Source: JBEKYD01 sp052148435 (lineage in GTDB: Bacteria > Acidobacteriota > Terriglobia > Bryobacterales > Bryobacteraceae). From it: a stretch of DNA of 64,000 nucleotides. Location of the stretch: NCBI GenBank assembly GCA_052148435.1, contig JBKQIF010000073.1, positions 27,436 to 91,435 on the forward strand. Direction: 5' to 3'. The notes below the pieces were generated by a model, which saw nothing but the letters and a program-made list of their open reading frames with translations, had not been told where the DNA came from and searched no databases. Both the position numbers and the translations under genes were made by a program. Position 1 is the first letter of the stretch, and each line of letters opens with the position of its first letter. This document shows positions 1 through 8,274 of this stretch, piece after piece.

Positions 1-1
1 A

Positions 2-580
2 TGCAACGCCGACCGTTCTCGGGACGAAGAGTACTTTCGGGTCGCACTGGCGCAAGTTGGCTTCCACCCTCTCTTGCAGCAGAAGCTACAACCAGGCGGG
101 ATCGTAGACCGCGCCCTGGATCGCAGACCCGCACTCGACGATCGAATCGTTCAGTCTCTGGGCACAGGATCGGATGGCAGAGTATATTTTGCTCCCGAGA
201 TGGACAGAATGGAGGCAGTCGCCCAGAAGGTCGCCTTCGGCTTGTTCTGCCACCGGTATAAGCTTGGAAAGGTACCTGAGATCAGCACTTTCAAGCCTGC
301 TCCGCTGGCCCACTCGGAGGATGCCATGAACCAAATTTTCGTTATGGCCCACAACGAGCGATTCACGCCCAGACGCTGGACGCACTTGCAAAAGGGCGTC
401 TTCTCCTACATGTTCGTGCGGAATTGGGTGTGGTCGGATTTTGGCAAGCTCGTGTGCATCATGAAGTTCTATGAAACACTCTGGGCCGCCGTCATATGCC
501 CGTGGCCGTCGCGTGGCCTTCGTTCGCGCCGACGAAGACACGAGGATCTTGCCACCGTGCAGAGTAAACTCTTTGATTGA
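2..580 (+). CDS. HNH-like hypothetical protein, C-terminal part (cut by left edge)
   Basis: The frame is open to the left edge, so the true start lies outside the window. The first readable residues (CNADRSRDEEYFR) look like the end of an HNH-type nuclease core, where a CN pair is followed by a charged helix. A roughly 150-residue tail follows, with a well-formed segment (residues ~50-160) rich in aromatic residues (RWTHLQKGVFSYMFVRNW). The conserved-looking composition and the upstream extension of the frame make this strand the coding one; the opposite-strand ORF at 86-613 is its shadow. The product is probably a nuclease-like or hypothetical protein of a mobile island, since two further HNH proteins follow within 2 kb. 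The exact family is not recognised. Confidence 0.6.
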   Translation, partial: CNADRSRDEEYFRVALAQVGFHPLLQQKLQPGGIVDRALDRRPALDDRIVQSLGTGSDGRVYFAPEMDRMEAVAQKVAFGLFCHRYKLGKVPEISTFKPAPLAHSEDAMNQIFVMAHNERFTPRRWTHLQKGVFSYMFVRNWVWSDFGKLVCIMKFYETLWAAVICPWPSRGLRSRRRRHEDLATVQSKLFD

Positions 581-632
581 CGCTGGGGCCCATAAGAAGG
601 ACTGACGAAGCAAGCGGCGGCATCGAACGTCG

Positions 633-1244
633 TCAACCGTCGGCCTTGCTCTGCTTGGCGCGGTCGCGCTTGTACTGGCGGACGACTCCGGTCGGGTCCT
701 CGGGCCACGGGCGGGATTTTACCAGTCGGTAGTACGAGGAGACGCGGCCACCCTGCGGCTGCTTCCGGTTGAACGTCTCGAACTCCCAACCCAGGTAGCG
801 GAGCTCGCGAATGCGCTTTTTCCAAGCGCCCTGGTTCGCGACGAAGTTGAGAGTTGCCGCCGGTACCGGCTCGCCCTTGAATGCCTTGAGCGTCTCGCCG
901 AGCCGCACGTGGACACTCCTGTGAGACATCACGGCACGCATCCATGCCGGATCGGGGAGTTCGGAGCAGGCCCCCATCCCTGCATTACACTCCTCGCAGA
1001 CCACCTGCAGCTGGTCCCAGACGGCGTTACCACTTCGCTCGCGCGGGCGTTTGTGAATGGCGAGGAGCACCACTCCATGCTTCTCAGCTGACCGGCCGCA
1101 CATACTGCACCGGCCTCCGGCGATGGTGGCCCTACCCTCAGGCCGAGGTCGGGGAATTCGTCTTCGACGACAAGCCCTACGACGTTGAGCCCAGTTCACT
1201 TGCGGGCGCTCTCCGGCCACCGTCCCATGCCGCGACGACCTCAT
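633..1244 (-). CDS. HNH endonuclease with C-terminal winged-helix-like region
   Basis: The protein has a zinc-ribbon HNH core: CSMCGR at residues ~46-51, a histidine in LAIHKRP (~62-66) and CEECNAG about 20 residues later. Behind it, residues ~110-185 contain VRLGETLKAF, PVPAATLNFVANQ and RELRYLGWEF, a pattern I associate with small HNH proteins carrying a wing-helix DNA-reading tail near restriction-modification genes. The expected role is metal-dependent DNA cleavage. The first ~40 residues are arginine-rich and low in complexity, so the start is uncertain; an internal start or an old frameshift is possible. It is transcribed divergently from the XRE-HNH pair next to it. No methyltransferase is visible, so calling it a restriction enzyme is only inference. 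Confidence 0.65.
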   Translation of the reverse strand: MRSSRHGTVAGERPQVNWAQRRRACRRRRIPRPRPEGRATIAGGRCSMCGRSAEKHGVVLLAIHKRPRERSGNAVWDQLQVVCEECNAGMGACSELPDPAWMRAVMSHRSVHVRLGETLKAFKGEPVPAATLNFVANQGAWKKRIRELRYLGWEFETFNRKQPQGGRVSSYYRLVKSRPWPEDPTGVVRQYKRDRAKQSKADG

Positions 1245-1247
1245 AAT

Positions 1248-1262
1248 GTTCTATTCTAGAAC
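1248..1262. promoter_or_regulatory. Perfect inverted repeat, likely XRE operator
   Basis: GTTCTA-TTC-TAGAAC is a perfect 6-bp inverted repeat with a 3-nt spacer. It lies 35 bp before the proposed GTG start of the XRE gene and in the gap between two divergent genes. C-protein-like XRE regulators commonly bind such sites to control themselves and the nuclease behind them. Binding is inferred. Confidence 0.45.
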
Positions 1263-1296
1263 ACTCTCGGATAGGGCTAGACGCTACGCTCGTCGT

Positions 1297-1542
1297 GTGC
1301 CCAAAGGTCCGAAAGGTAAGAACATCGTCGGACAGCGCGTTGCCGAAGCGCGCAACTTGATCGAACCACCGATTACGCAGGACGCCCTCTCAGGGAAGCT
1401 GGCGCGGCTCGGAATTCAACTCGATCGAGCCGCGATCGCCAAGATCGAAAACAACCATCGACGTGTTCTCGACTATGAACTGAAGGCGCTCGCGACCGCT
1501 CTCGGCGTTCAGGTCGACTGGCTGTTCGGAGACGAGAGGTGA
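1297..1542 (+). CDS. XRE-family helix-turn-helix regulator
   Basis: This is a small 81-residue DNA-binding protein. The start is placed at GTG 1297 because the family usually begins with a (V/M)PKGPKGKNIVG-like stretch; an upstream ATG at 1246 would add 17 residues and swallow the inverted repeat. The helix-turn-helix is visible as TQDALSGKLARLG...IAKIENNHRRVLDYELKALATALGV, followed by the usual WLFGDE end. The stop overlaps the next gene by 4 nt (GTGA), so the two are translationally coupled. A single-domain XRE protein coupled to a nuclease resembles the control (C) protein of restriction systems: delayed nuclease expression and autoregulation are inferred. No Shine-Dalgarno sequence is seen at this start, so the message may be leaderless. 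Confidence 0.75.
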   Translation: MPKGPKGKNIVGQRVAEARNLIEPPITQDALSGKLARLGIQLDRAAIAKIENNHRRVLDYELKALATALGVQVDWLFGDER

Positions 1543-2282
1543 AAGACCCAACCTCTCAATTACGTTCAGCGACGAGACGGGCTAAGTCCGACGTTGCGAA
1601 CAAGATCGTTAGCATGTTCCTCCATGAACTGAGCCGGAGAGTCGCCGAGAGCTGGCGATTCAGAATCGACGGTGAGGAGTACGAGAAGCTGGTCCGGGAA
1701 TGGTTCGGCAACAAATGCCCTTACTGCTGCCGCCCTCTCGCCGACGGCCAGTCGGTGATCGAACACCTCGACGGTATGAACCGTTACCGCGCAGGCCTTC
1801 ATGTCGCCGGAAATGTCCTGGTCGCTTGCAGGAAGTGCAACGGCGAAAAGCGCCGCGACGACTCAGCGAAGACTCTGTCACTGGCGGAGTCCGGCTGGGG
1901 ATCATTTCTATCTCACGACGGAACACGCTGTGCCCCGTCATGTCTCACTTGTAAGTATTGGGGCAGCTTATGGGGAGACGAGGCAGAGCGCAAGACGCGG
2001 CTGAGCGAGAACTCAGAGAGGATACGTTCTTTCCGCGCTGCGTTTCCGGAATTCGAACAAATCCTGCCTGCTATTCGGGAGGCATTGCCAGAGCTCTTGA
2101 CCAAGCTCTACTCGGATTGCCAATCCTTTGCAGAGACTGAGATCCGAACCATACTGGAAGGGCTTGACCGGATCGCGGGCCCGCATACGCCGAAAGAGTT
2201 GGATCGAGGCACCAGAGGCCGAACACGTAGGAATGGCAGGGTCGAACCTCGGAACGAGGACCCATCGGCAGAGACTCCTTGA
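1539..2282 (+). CDS. HNH endonuclease
   Basis: This 247-residue protein starts with GTG overlapping the stop of the XRE gene. The HNH motif lies near residues 58-105: CPYCCRPL, then VIEHLDGMN carrying the central histidine, the asparagine region HVAGNVLVACRKCNGEKR, and a second CxxC in CRKCN. A second cysteine pair (APSCLTCKYWG) around residues 128-134 may bind a further zinc. The C-terminal ~100 residues are charged and helical with no recognised domain. The expected activity is zinc-stabilised, divalent-metal DNA cleavage. Coupling to an XRE regulator suggests a nuclease whose expression must be restrained, such as a restriction or abortive-infection enzyme. The target is unknown. Confidence 0.75.
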   Translation: MKDPTSQLRSATRRAKSDVANKIVSMFLHELSRRVAESWRFRIDGEEYEKLVREWFGNKCPYCCRPLADGQSVIEHLDGMNRYRAGLHVAGNVLVACRKCNGEKRRDDSAKTLSLAESGWGSFLSHDGTRCAPSCLTCKYWGSLWGDEAERKTRLSENSERIRSFRAAFPEFEQILPAIREALPELLTKLYSDCQSFAETEIRTILEGLDRIAGPHTPKELDRGTRGRTRRNGRVEPRNEDPSAETP

Positions 2283-2452
2283 GTATCCCCGCCTGGGGCG
2301 CTTACCAGTCACATTAGGAGCATCGGATTTTTTGATCGGTGTGCCCCCTGTGTGCCCCTTTCGGTGTCTTCCGGCTTCATCCGGTGCACACCGCCGGTTT
2401 TCTAAGAGGCAATGGATTCAGTCGGTTTCGCTCGGTGACAACACCTAAGTGA
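2283..2452. other. Island-end sequence next to broken tRNA
   Basis: No gene can be supported here. The stretch holds a near-tandem GTGTGCCCCC/TGTGTGCCCC at about 2340-2357 and connects the HNH gene to the tRNA fragment. I read it as the edge of an integrated element. The recombinase itself is not in the window. Confidence 0.35.
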
Positions 2453-2492
2453 GATTATGAGTCCGCTGCTCTAACCGCTGAGCTAAGGGCCC
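2453..2492 (-). pseudogene. tRNA(CAU) 5' half, broken at the anticodon loop
   Basis: Read on the minus strand from 2492, the sequence gives acceptor 5' strand GGGCCCT, then TA, a D-arm (GCTCAGCGGTTAGAGC) and an anticodon stem-loop GCGGA-CTCATAA with anticodon CAT. The 5' strand strongly resembles bacterial tRNA-Ile2 (lysidine) or elongator tRNA-Met. After the loop the sequence (TCTCACTTAGG) no longer pairs with the GCGGA stem. No T-arm or GGGCCC-complementary 3' acceptor strand follows within 100 nt. The gene is therefore split in or just after the anticodon loop, a classic crossover site for tyrosine integrases, and the island lies on the 3' side. Confidence 0.75.
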
Positions 2493-2561
2493 GAATACTT
2501 TCACTTCAATACTTTACCGAATTTCGCGGGCCGGCGCCGCAGCCTACGCCAACCTACCGGA

Positions 2562-4304
2562 TCAACTCGCGGTCTCCGCCGCCAGGGATTTTCGCGCCGC
2601 TTCAAGCCGGTCCAGGTCCGCGCGGAGTTGCGGCGCCAGCTCGTTGCTGCCGCTCTCGACCAGCCGTTCGATGGTGGCCATCAATTCATCCAACCGCCGC
2701 CTGGCTTCCTTCTCCACGCCCCACAGCGCGCCATTGATGCTCTCTTCCCATTGCGTGCTGAGCCGGCTGAGGTTCTGATAAACCAGATAGGAGATGGTGC
2801 GCCCAAAATGGCGGTGAACGGCCGCCTTGATAAGCCACACCAGCAGAATGGGCGACAGCAGTTCCCAACTCCTGTCGAACACTCGTCTGACTCTGATATC
2901 GGGAGTACTGGGCTCGACGACATGGATTTCGGTTTCGGTGGTACGCAGCGGCACGCCGAACGCCCGCATGATCCGATCCGACAAGCGGTCCCGAAATTGT
3001 TGCAGCGCGCGGAATGCCTGTCTCTGCACTTTGTTCAAGGGCGCCAGGAACGAACCGCGCTCCCGGATCGAAAGCACGGTGAGCTCGCCGCACAGGGCGC
3101 TCGCGAGCCAGTCTTCGAACGAGGAGAGCATGGTGGCAAGGCTCTTGGTCCATTTCGGGAATTCGGTTTCGAAAGCATCGAGCAGGGCTCGCTCCAGATC
3201 CTTCTGGTGCGCCTCCAGCCGGCGGCTGACCATGGACCGCGTGCCAGCCGCGGCATATTGCACCACCAGCCGGACGGCCGACTCCACTTCGTCGACGATT
3301 TCCTTCTCGCCGATGACCTGTTGCTTCAGTGCCCGGCGCTCGGACTGAAGCATTTCAGCCGACTTGAGACTCAGCGCCAGGTAGTCTCCGCACTCCGCGA
3401 GGAGGGTATCGATTTTGCGGACGAGAATAGATTCGCGCTCCTCGGCGAAACGCTCCAATGTTCCGCTGACAAGTTCCGCCTCTAGCGCCTGACGGAAGCG
3501 CTCAAAGCCGGGCCTGGTCGAATATGGGAAAACCCGAGGCGTTCCGGGAAAGTTCCTGGCAAGCTGGGCGCGCACGTACTCGGCGACTTCGTCAAGTTCC
3601 TGTTCGCTCAGCAGGTCGGCTTTGGTAAGCAGTACGGCGACCTTCGGCGTGTACTGGTAAAGGCTCCTCAGCAGGTCGATGTCACGCTGCGAAAGGGGCG
3701 GGTCGACGCTCACCGCCACCAACGCGAGTCCCACGTTCGGCAGCCAGTCGAGCGACGTTTGCGTGTTGTGGGAGAGCGCGCTCTCGAGACCGGGCGTATC
3801 GACGAATTTCAGGCCGAGAAATCGCCGTAATTCCGGCAACTCCACCGTAATCAGGTCGACTTGCTTGGCGTTCTCGGGATTCTCCTTCTCGGAGATGTAG
3901 CCGCGGATCTGGTCGAGCGGAACCTCCGGATGGCGGCCATCGCGATGATGAACCCGCGCCTCGTCGCGGGCGCCATAACGGATTTCCGTGACCACGGCCG
4001 TAACCGGCACCACGCCGACCGGAAGGATGCTGCGCCCGATGAAATGGTTCAGAAAACTACTCTTGCCGGCCTTGAATCGTCCCAGCACGGCGACGCTGAT
4101 CTCGTCCTGTCCCACCGATGCCCGTGCGCTCGCAAGAAGGCCGGAAAGCGCGGAAATCTCATACCGCGCCGCTACGTCCGCGGCCAACTCCAGGGCCGGC
4201 TGCAATGGTGAGTTGGCGGGCATTCGGGTGGATGGCTCGCTGGAATCGGGGAAATGCGCCGTGCCGTTGGTTTCGGGGTGGATAGCTTGCGTCCTCGGAA
4301 TCAT
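2562..4304 (-). CDS. Dynamin-like GTPase (short, membrane-associated)
   Basis: A large GTPase of about 580 residues. G1/P-loop GRFKAGKS is at residues ~75-82, a threonine-rich switch I (PVTAVVTEIRYG) follows, then G3 DTPG at ~169-172 and G4 TKAD at ~227-230. After the G domain the protein is long, helical and charged, like a dynamin stalk. A hydrophobic stretch at ~482-497 (LLSPILLVWLIKAAV) could be the membrane paddle. Bacterial dynamin-like proteins remodel or protect membranes and often occur as neighbouring pairs; the partner here is the divergent GTPase starting at 4528. The ATG at 4304 was chosen; a TTG at 4316 is an alternative. The cell role is not shown by the sequence. Confidence 0.85.
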   Translation of the reverse strand: MIPRTQAIHPETNGTAHFPDSSEPSTRMPANSPLQPALELAADVAARYEISALSGLLASARASVGQDEISVAVLGRFKAGKSSFLNHFIGRSILPVGVVPVTAVVTEIRYGARDEARVHHRDGRHPEVPLDQIRGYISEKENPENAKQVDLITVELPELRRFLGLKFVDTPGLESALSHNTQTSLDWLPNVGLALVAVSVDPPLSQRDIDLLRSLYQYTPKVAVLLTKADLLSEQELDEVAEYVRAQLARNFPGTPRVFPYSTRPGFERFRQALEAELVSGTLERFAEERESILVRKIDTLLAECGDYLALSLKSAEMLQSERRALKQQVIGEKEIVDEVESAVRLVVQYAAAGTRSMVSRRLEAHQKDLERALLDAFETEFPKWTKSLATMLSSFEDWLASALCGELTVLSIRERGSFLAPLNKVQRQAFRALQQFRDRLSDRIMRAFGVPLRTTETEIHVVEPSTPDIRVRRVFDRSWELLSPILLVWLIKAAVHRHFGRTISYLVYQNLSRLSTQWEESINGALWGVEKEARRRLDELMATIERLVESGSNELAPQLRADLDRLEAARKSLAAETAS

Positions 4305-4426
4305 AGCTCCTCGCAAATAGGAGCCATCATTCTCGAGCCAACCTCGAGACGGTTGATGGCGGGCTCCATCACCAAGGGGTCAAAACATTATTATAGCGTC
4401 CTTTCCAGGCATCGGGACTGAGGCGT

Positions 4427-4455
4427 TTGACCGGCTATCCGGCGTCGGCCATAAT
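4427..4455 (+). promoter_or_regulatory. Sigma70-type promoter for the plus-strand dynamin gene
   Basis: TTGACC (4427-4432) is followed after exactly 17 bp by CATAAT (4450-4455), close to the sigma70 consensus. Transcription would begin near 4462, about 65 nt before the GTG start at 4528. Confidence 0.6.
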
Positions 4456-4527
4456 GAATCCAGGCGTTGGAGTTCGCCACAACCGCCCCGCGGGGAAGAT
4501 GACTCCTACAGAGAGGACTTTCCGGTT

Positions 4528-6615
4528 GTGAGCACCACGGACGGCGCGCGGGAACCCGGTCACCTGAATTCGTCGCAGCGGTTGCATCTGCTGACAAGCT
4601 GCCAGTACGCCGACAAGCTGCTTTCGGAAATTGAAGCAACGCTGGTCACATCGCAGTCGAAGTCTCCATTCCCTAAATTCAAGCCGGACATCTCGCCGTC
4701 GCAAGCCAAGGTCGTGCAAGACTACATTGCCAGGATGCGCGCCCAATTGGTTCGCATCCTGGATAGTCAGGGTGTTCCGATTCCCGCGCCGCCTATCGGG
4801 TCGGTCCGTTCTATTCGCGTGACACTCACATTTGTAGGTATTGCCTTCGACGAATGTCGTCCGAAGCGAATGGCGGGATACGGCGAGCTGGCAGACACCG
4901 CCGCTGTCGAGATCGCCGGGATTGTGGATGAAATCCAGGGCATCGTTTCCAGGTTGGATTCCTACCTGGCACAGGGCCAGTCCGCCGACCTGGAGCAGCG
5001 GTTGCGGCACTTGGAGGAAGCGGGCGGCGACATCGGTCTTGTCAAAGCTCTCGAACGAGCTATCGACCAACACGGCCTGGTCGAGTTTCGGCCCGCATTA
5101 GCGACTATCATCGAACGGTTAGAAACAAATGCGTTCGAAATCGCCGTTTTTGGCAGGGTCAGTTCCGGAAAATCGTCCCTGCTGAACCATATTGTCGGGC
5201 AGGATCTGCTGCCGGTGGGGGTGAACCCCATCACGGCGGTGCCGACGCGCCTGGCTTACGGCCCCGAGCCGCGCGCCACCGCCTGGTTCGCCGACCGAAA
5301 GCCGGAGCAATTCCCAATCGAGCGGCTGGCGGAGTTTGTTACCGAGCAGCACAATCCCGCCAACCTCCAGCACGTAACCCGCATTGTGGTGGAGTTGCCC
5401 GCCGAGCGGCTTCGAGAAGGCGTTGTCTATGTGGACACGCCGGGTCTTGGCTCGCTGGCAACTTCCGGCGCGGCGGAAACCAGGGCCTATCTTCCCCGCT
5501 GCGATTTGGGAGTCGTGCTGATCGATGCCGGGTCAACTCTAACCGAGGACGATCTGGCCACGATTCAGACCCTTTACGCGGCCGGTATCCCGGCGTCGGT
5601 GCTGTTGAGCAAGGCGGATTTGTTGGCGCCGGCGGATCGGGATCGAGCGCTCGAATACGTGGCCGGCCATATCCGTTCGGATTTGGGTTTGGAACTGCCG
5701 GTGCATGCCATCAGCATCAAGGGCGAGTATAGCGGCTTGCTTGAGAAATGGCTCGACACCGAGATTCTTCCGCTTTACGACCGTCACGCGGAACTGGCGC
5801 GGCAGTCGTTGAACCGGAAGATCGGCGCGCTTCGGCTGGGAGTGGAGGCGGCGCTCAAGGCGCGCCTGAAGCGCTCGCGGCCCGGGCCCAGGATCGAGAT
5901 CGGCAAGGTGAGGGAGTTGGAGACGGAACTCAGAACGGCCGCCGGGAGAATGGCGGAGGCGCGGACAGCGTCGATCGAGATGACCGACGCACTGCGAGAG
6001 TGCGCGGACGGGGTCATCGAGACGGCCGCGAACAATTTGATCGACGCGTGGGACTCGGGCGCCGGCGCAACCGGCGGAGACCTTATCAAGAACAAGCTGG
6101 AACAGGCTGCCGCGGCAAAAGCGGCGCAGATTGCGTCCGCCATCGACGAGGTGGCCCGTAACGCCGGGAGCGCGCTGGCGAGAGCGGCCATAGCGCTCGA
6201 ACTCGAGAACGGGCCGGAACGGGATGAGTTACTGGATGTGCTGAAAAATATGCCTCGTTTCGATTTGGGCACCCTCGAAATTGAAGTCGTTCCGAGTGCC
6301 ATGGCCGCACTGTTGGGCCGCCGATGGGCGGCCGCGCGAGTGGAACGGCGGATCGGAGCTCAAGCCGGGGACCGGATTGCGGACGCGGTTGGGATCTATG
6401 CGCGCGTGCTGCAGTCCTGGGTGCGCAAGACTTTCACCGAATTGCAGGGGCAGTTTGACAGCTACGCCGATGCGTACCGGGCGCATTTGGACCGCATGGC
6501 GGCAAATAAGACCGGCGTTGAGGACGAGCAGGCCCTCCACGACGACCTCGCGGCTCTCGCCGCCACCCCTCAGAAAGACCCGGAGCCGGAGAGTGCGCCT
6601 GGCACTGCCGCGTGA
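4528..6615 (+). CDS. Dynamin-like GTPase (long)
   Basis: A 695-residue GTPase with GTG start and GAGAGGA Shine-Dalgarno about 10 nt upstream. A helical N-terminal region of ~195 residues precedes the G domain: G1 GRVSSGKS at ~209-216, switch I NPITAVPT, G3 DTPG at ~303-306, G4 SKAD at ~361-364. The C-terminal ~300 residues are predominantly helical (stalk/effector). Compared with the divergent neighbour it has an extra N-terminal helical domain, so the two could form an unequal pair as known for some bacterial dynamin-like proteins. The gene 6 bp downstream (6622) is probably co-transcribed. A membrane fission, fusion or stress-protection role is inferred from family knowledge only. Confidence 0.85.
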   Translation: MSTTDGAREPGHLNSSQRLHLLTSCQYADKLLSEIEATLVTSQSKSPFPKFKPDISPSQAKVVQDYIARMRAQLVRILDSQGVPIPAPPIGSVRSIRVTLTFVGIAFDECRPKRMAGYGELADTAAVEIAGIVDEIQGIVSRLDSYLAQGQSADLEQRLRHLEEAGGDIGLVKALERAIDQHGLVEFRPALATIIERLETNAFEIAVFGRVSSGKSSLLNHIVGQDLLPVGVNPITAVPTRLAYGPEPRATAWFADRKPEQFPIERLAEFVTEQHNPANLQHVTRIVVELPAERLREGVVYVDTPGLGSLATSGAAETRAYLPRCDLGVVLIDAGSTLTEDDLATIQTLYAAGIPASVLLSKADLLAPADRDRALEYVAGHIRSDLGLELPVHAISIKGEYSGLLEKWLDTEILPLYDRHAELARQSLNRKIGALRLGVEAALKARLKRSRPGPRIEIGKVRELETELRTAAGRMAEARTASIEMTDALRECADGVIETAANNLIDAWDSGAGATGGDLIKNKLEQAAAAKAAQIASAIDEVARNAGSALARAAIALELENGPERDELLDVLKNMPRFDLGTLEIEVVPSAMAALLGRRWAAARVERRIGAQAGDRIADAVGIYARVLQSWVRKTFTELQGQFDSYADAYRAHLDRMAANKTGVEDEQALHDDLAALAATPQKDPEPESAPGTAA

Positions 6616-6621
6616 GCTGGC

Positions 6622-7497
6622 ATGGGAGTTATGGGAGACCGTCCGGCAATGGATTCCCGACACTACATCGTCGCGTTCGAGCTTGGCTCGGCCGGCGATT
6701 GCCCGCCCGATTTTGAATTGCCGTCCACCCTGGCCGGCTTCGATGCAGGACTCTTCCTGCCGCGCGACGATCCCGATTGGTTCGGGCGGTCGTTCTATCC
6801 GCCGCGCATCCTGCTGCTGAAGGACGGTGCGCTGTATATCGCTTCCCACCCGACCACCGGGGAGCCACCTCGCCAATTCGCCATGGAGCGGATCGCATCG
6901 GTCGAATCGGGCCATATGCTTCTGAAAGGGTGGCTGCGTTTCACCGGGTACGGATTCGACTGCACGGTACCCTACAATACCCGCGGTTTCCCGGCGGTCT
7001 TTCAGTTCATGCGCCACTTGCGGGACAAGTTGTTGCGCGGCGCACAGCCACCGGCGCCAGCGGAGGCCGATCCTGGAACCGGCCTCGATATCAAATTCGG
7101 CAACGCCTTAGCACGGGAACTGGACTACGGAGAGGCCATTGTCATGCAGGCTTTCCAACCGCCGACGGAGGCCGGATACAAAACCTGGTTAATTCCGCGC
7201 CGGCACTGGATCGCGGGCGATTTGCTGGCGCTGACCCCCCGGCGGCTGCTGTGGATTAGGGACCGGGAGAAGGGATCCTATTCGCCATACGGAAGTATCG
7301 CGTCGTACGCTCCATTGGGCGCCGTGCGATGCATCGGCCTGGCATCGGGCCGGCGCGGACACGTTCTCCAAGTGGATTTGAACGGCGGTTCCGCCTGGCA
7401 GGTTCGGGTCGCGCGCGACAGTCGCTCGGATTGCCAACGAGCCGCGGAAGATTTCGCCGCGTCGCTGGAGATTCAAAAGAGGCGCAATGAAGCATGA
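6622..7497 (+). CDS. Hypothetical protein linked to dynamin-like GTPase
   Basis: 291 residues, starting 6 bp after the dynamin-like gene, so very likely in the same operon. ATG codons at 6631 and 6649 are alternative starts; a GGGAG lies upstream of the last one. There is no signal peptide or obvious membrane segment. The sequence has two similar-feeling halves, each with a beta-rich 'read-out' stretch (ILLLKDGALYIASHP at ~57-71 and LTPRRLLWIRDRE at ~205-217), reminiscent of PH-like or bPH folds, which bind lipids or proteins. That fold guess is weak. It converges on the ATPase gene at 7523 with a short gap. Confidence 0.6.
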   Translation: MGVMGDRPAMDSRHYIVAFELGSAGDCPPDFELPSTLAGFDAGLFLPRDDPDWFGRSFYPPRILLLKDGALYIASHPTTGEPPRQFAMERIASVESGHMLLKGWLRFTGYGFDCTVPYNTRGFPAVFQFMRHLRDKLLRGAQPPAPAEADPGTGLDIKFGNALARELDYGEAIVMQAFQPPTEAGYKTWLIPRRHWIAGDLLALTPRRLLWIRDREKGSYSPYGSIASYAPLGAVRCIGLASGRRGHVLQVDLNGGSAWQVRVARDSRSDCQRAAEDFAASLEIQKRRNEA

Positions 7498-7522
7498 ACC
7501 CGCGACCACTCGGCGCTGGGCT

Positions 7523-8263
7523 CTATGGCGCAAACTTCATGACCGTATCGATGCGCAGCGGGGAGAACTTGATATAGCGGCCCGCATGGTATTGGGGTTG
7601 GGCGGCCAGCCGGCACATCTCCACGATCTGCCCTGGGTTCCCGCCGGCGCTCTCCAGCACTTTTCCCCGGAACTCATCGAGGTCCAGCTGGCGCAGTCGG
7701 AAATGGTCGGCGGCGGCTTCGAACAATTGTTCGGCGTCGCGCCCGTGCAGCGGTGGGATGTGCAGTGCCTTCGCCGGATTCCAGAAGAGTCTGGCCAATG
7801 CTCCCGAACTTAAGGCGTCTCTCGAAGCGGCGAAAAGAGCCATGCCGGGCGCATGGTAGATTCGCTGCAGGAAACCGTAGGTAGGGAAGCCGGCGCCCGC
7901 AATGCCATCGAGCATCATCGGCGCGGGTGAGCTTTCGAGCGCAGTCCATAAGAGCCCTTTGAGGTGAATACTGGTTTGAGCCGCGAGCCATGCCTCCGGG
8001 TCGGTACTCGGTTTCGCACGTCCGATGAAACTTGTATGGCGCGCAGCGATCAGAGCGCGTGCCATGGCTGTCAGTAAGGCGTGCAGGGTTGGCTCCCAGG
8101 CAATGTATAGCACCTTGCGATTGCGGGAAAGCGCTTCTTGAATGAGCCTGGTCTTGCCGCTTCCCTGGGGACCCAACAGCAACAGCGGATCGCCCGCGCC
8201 AAACGCCAGACTCAGCCGCTCGGTCTCCTTCGCCATCCCCACGAAAGGAAGGTCTGGTTCCAT
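7523..8263 (-). CDS. AAA/ATP-binding protein
   Basis: A 246-residue ATPase with Walker A GPQGSGKT at ~32-39, preceded by FVGMAKETERL, typical of the STAND/MNS-AAA style 'reads its ATP site after a short lead' layout. A hydrophobic strand with acidic end (APMMLDGIAG) near residue ~118 is the probable Walker B. The C-terminal part (residues ~190-230) is helical, as in AAA lids. The start is 11 bp after the UspA stop, and the antiporter lies before that, so all three genes look like one operon. The role is probably regulatory or chaperone-like; the substrate is unknown. Confidence 0.7.
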   Translation of the reverse strand: MEPDLPFVGMAKETERLSLAFGAGDPLLLLGPQGSGKTRLIQEALSRNRKVLYIAWEPTLHALLTAMARALIAARHTSFIGRAKPSTDPEAWLAAQTSIHLKGLLWTALESSPAPMMLDGIAGAGFPTYGFLQRIYHAPGMALFAASRDALSSGALARLFWNPAKALHIPPLHGRDAEQLFEAAADHFRLRQLDLDEFRGKVLESAGGNPGQIVEMCRLAAQPQYHAGRYIKFSPLRIDTVMKFAP

Positions 8264-8274
8264 TCAAGCTGGCC

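Noticed and set aside
86..613. Minus-strand ORF of 175 residues
   Set aside because: It overlaps the plus-strand gene, whose frame stays open to the left edge and has a clearly protein-like composition; the minus reading has no recognisable motif.
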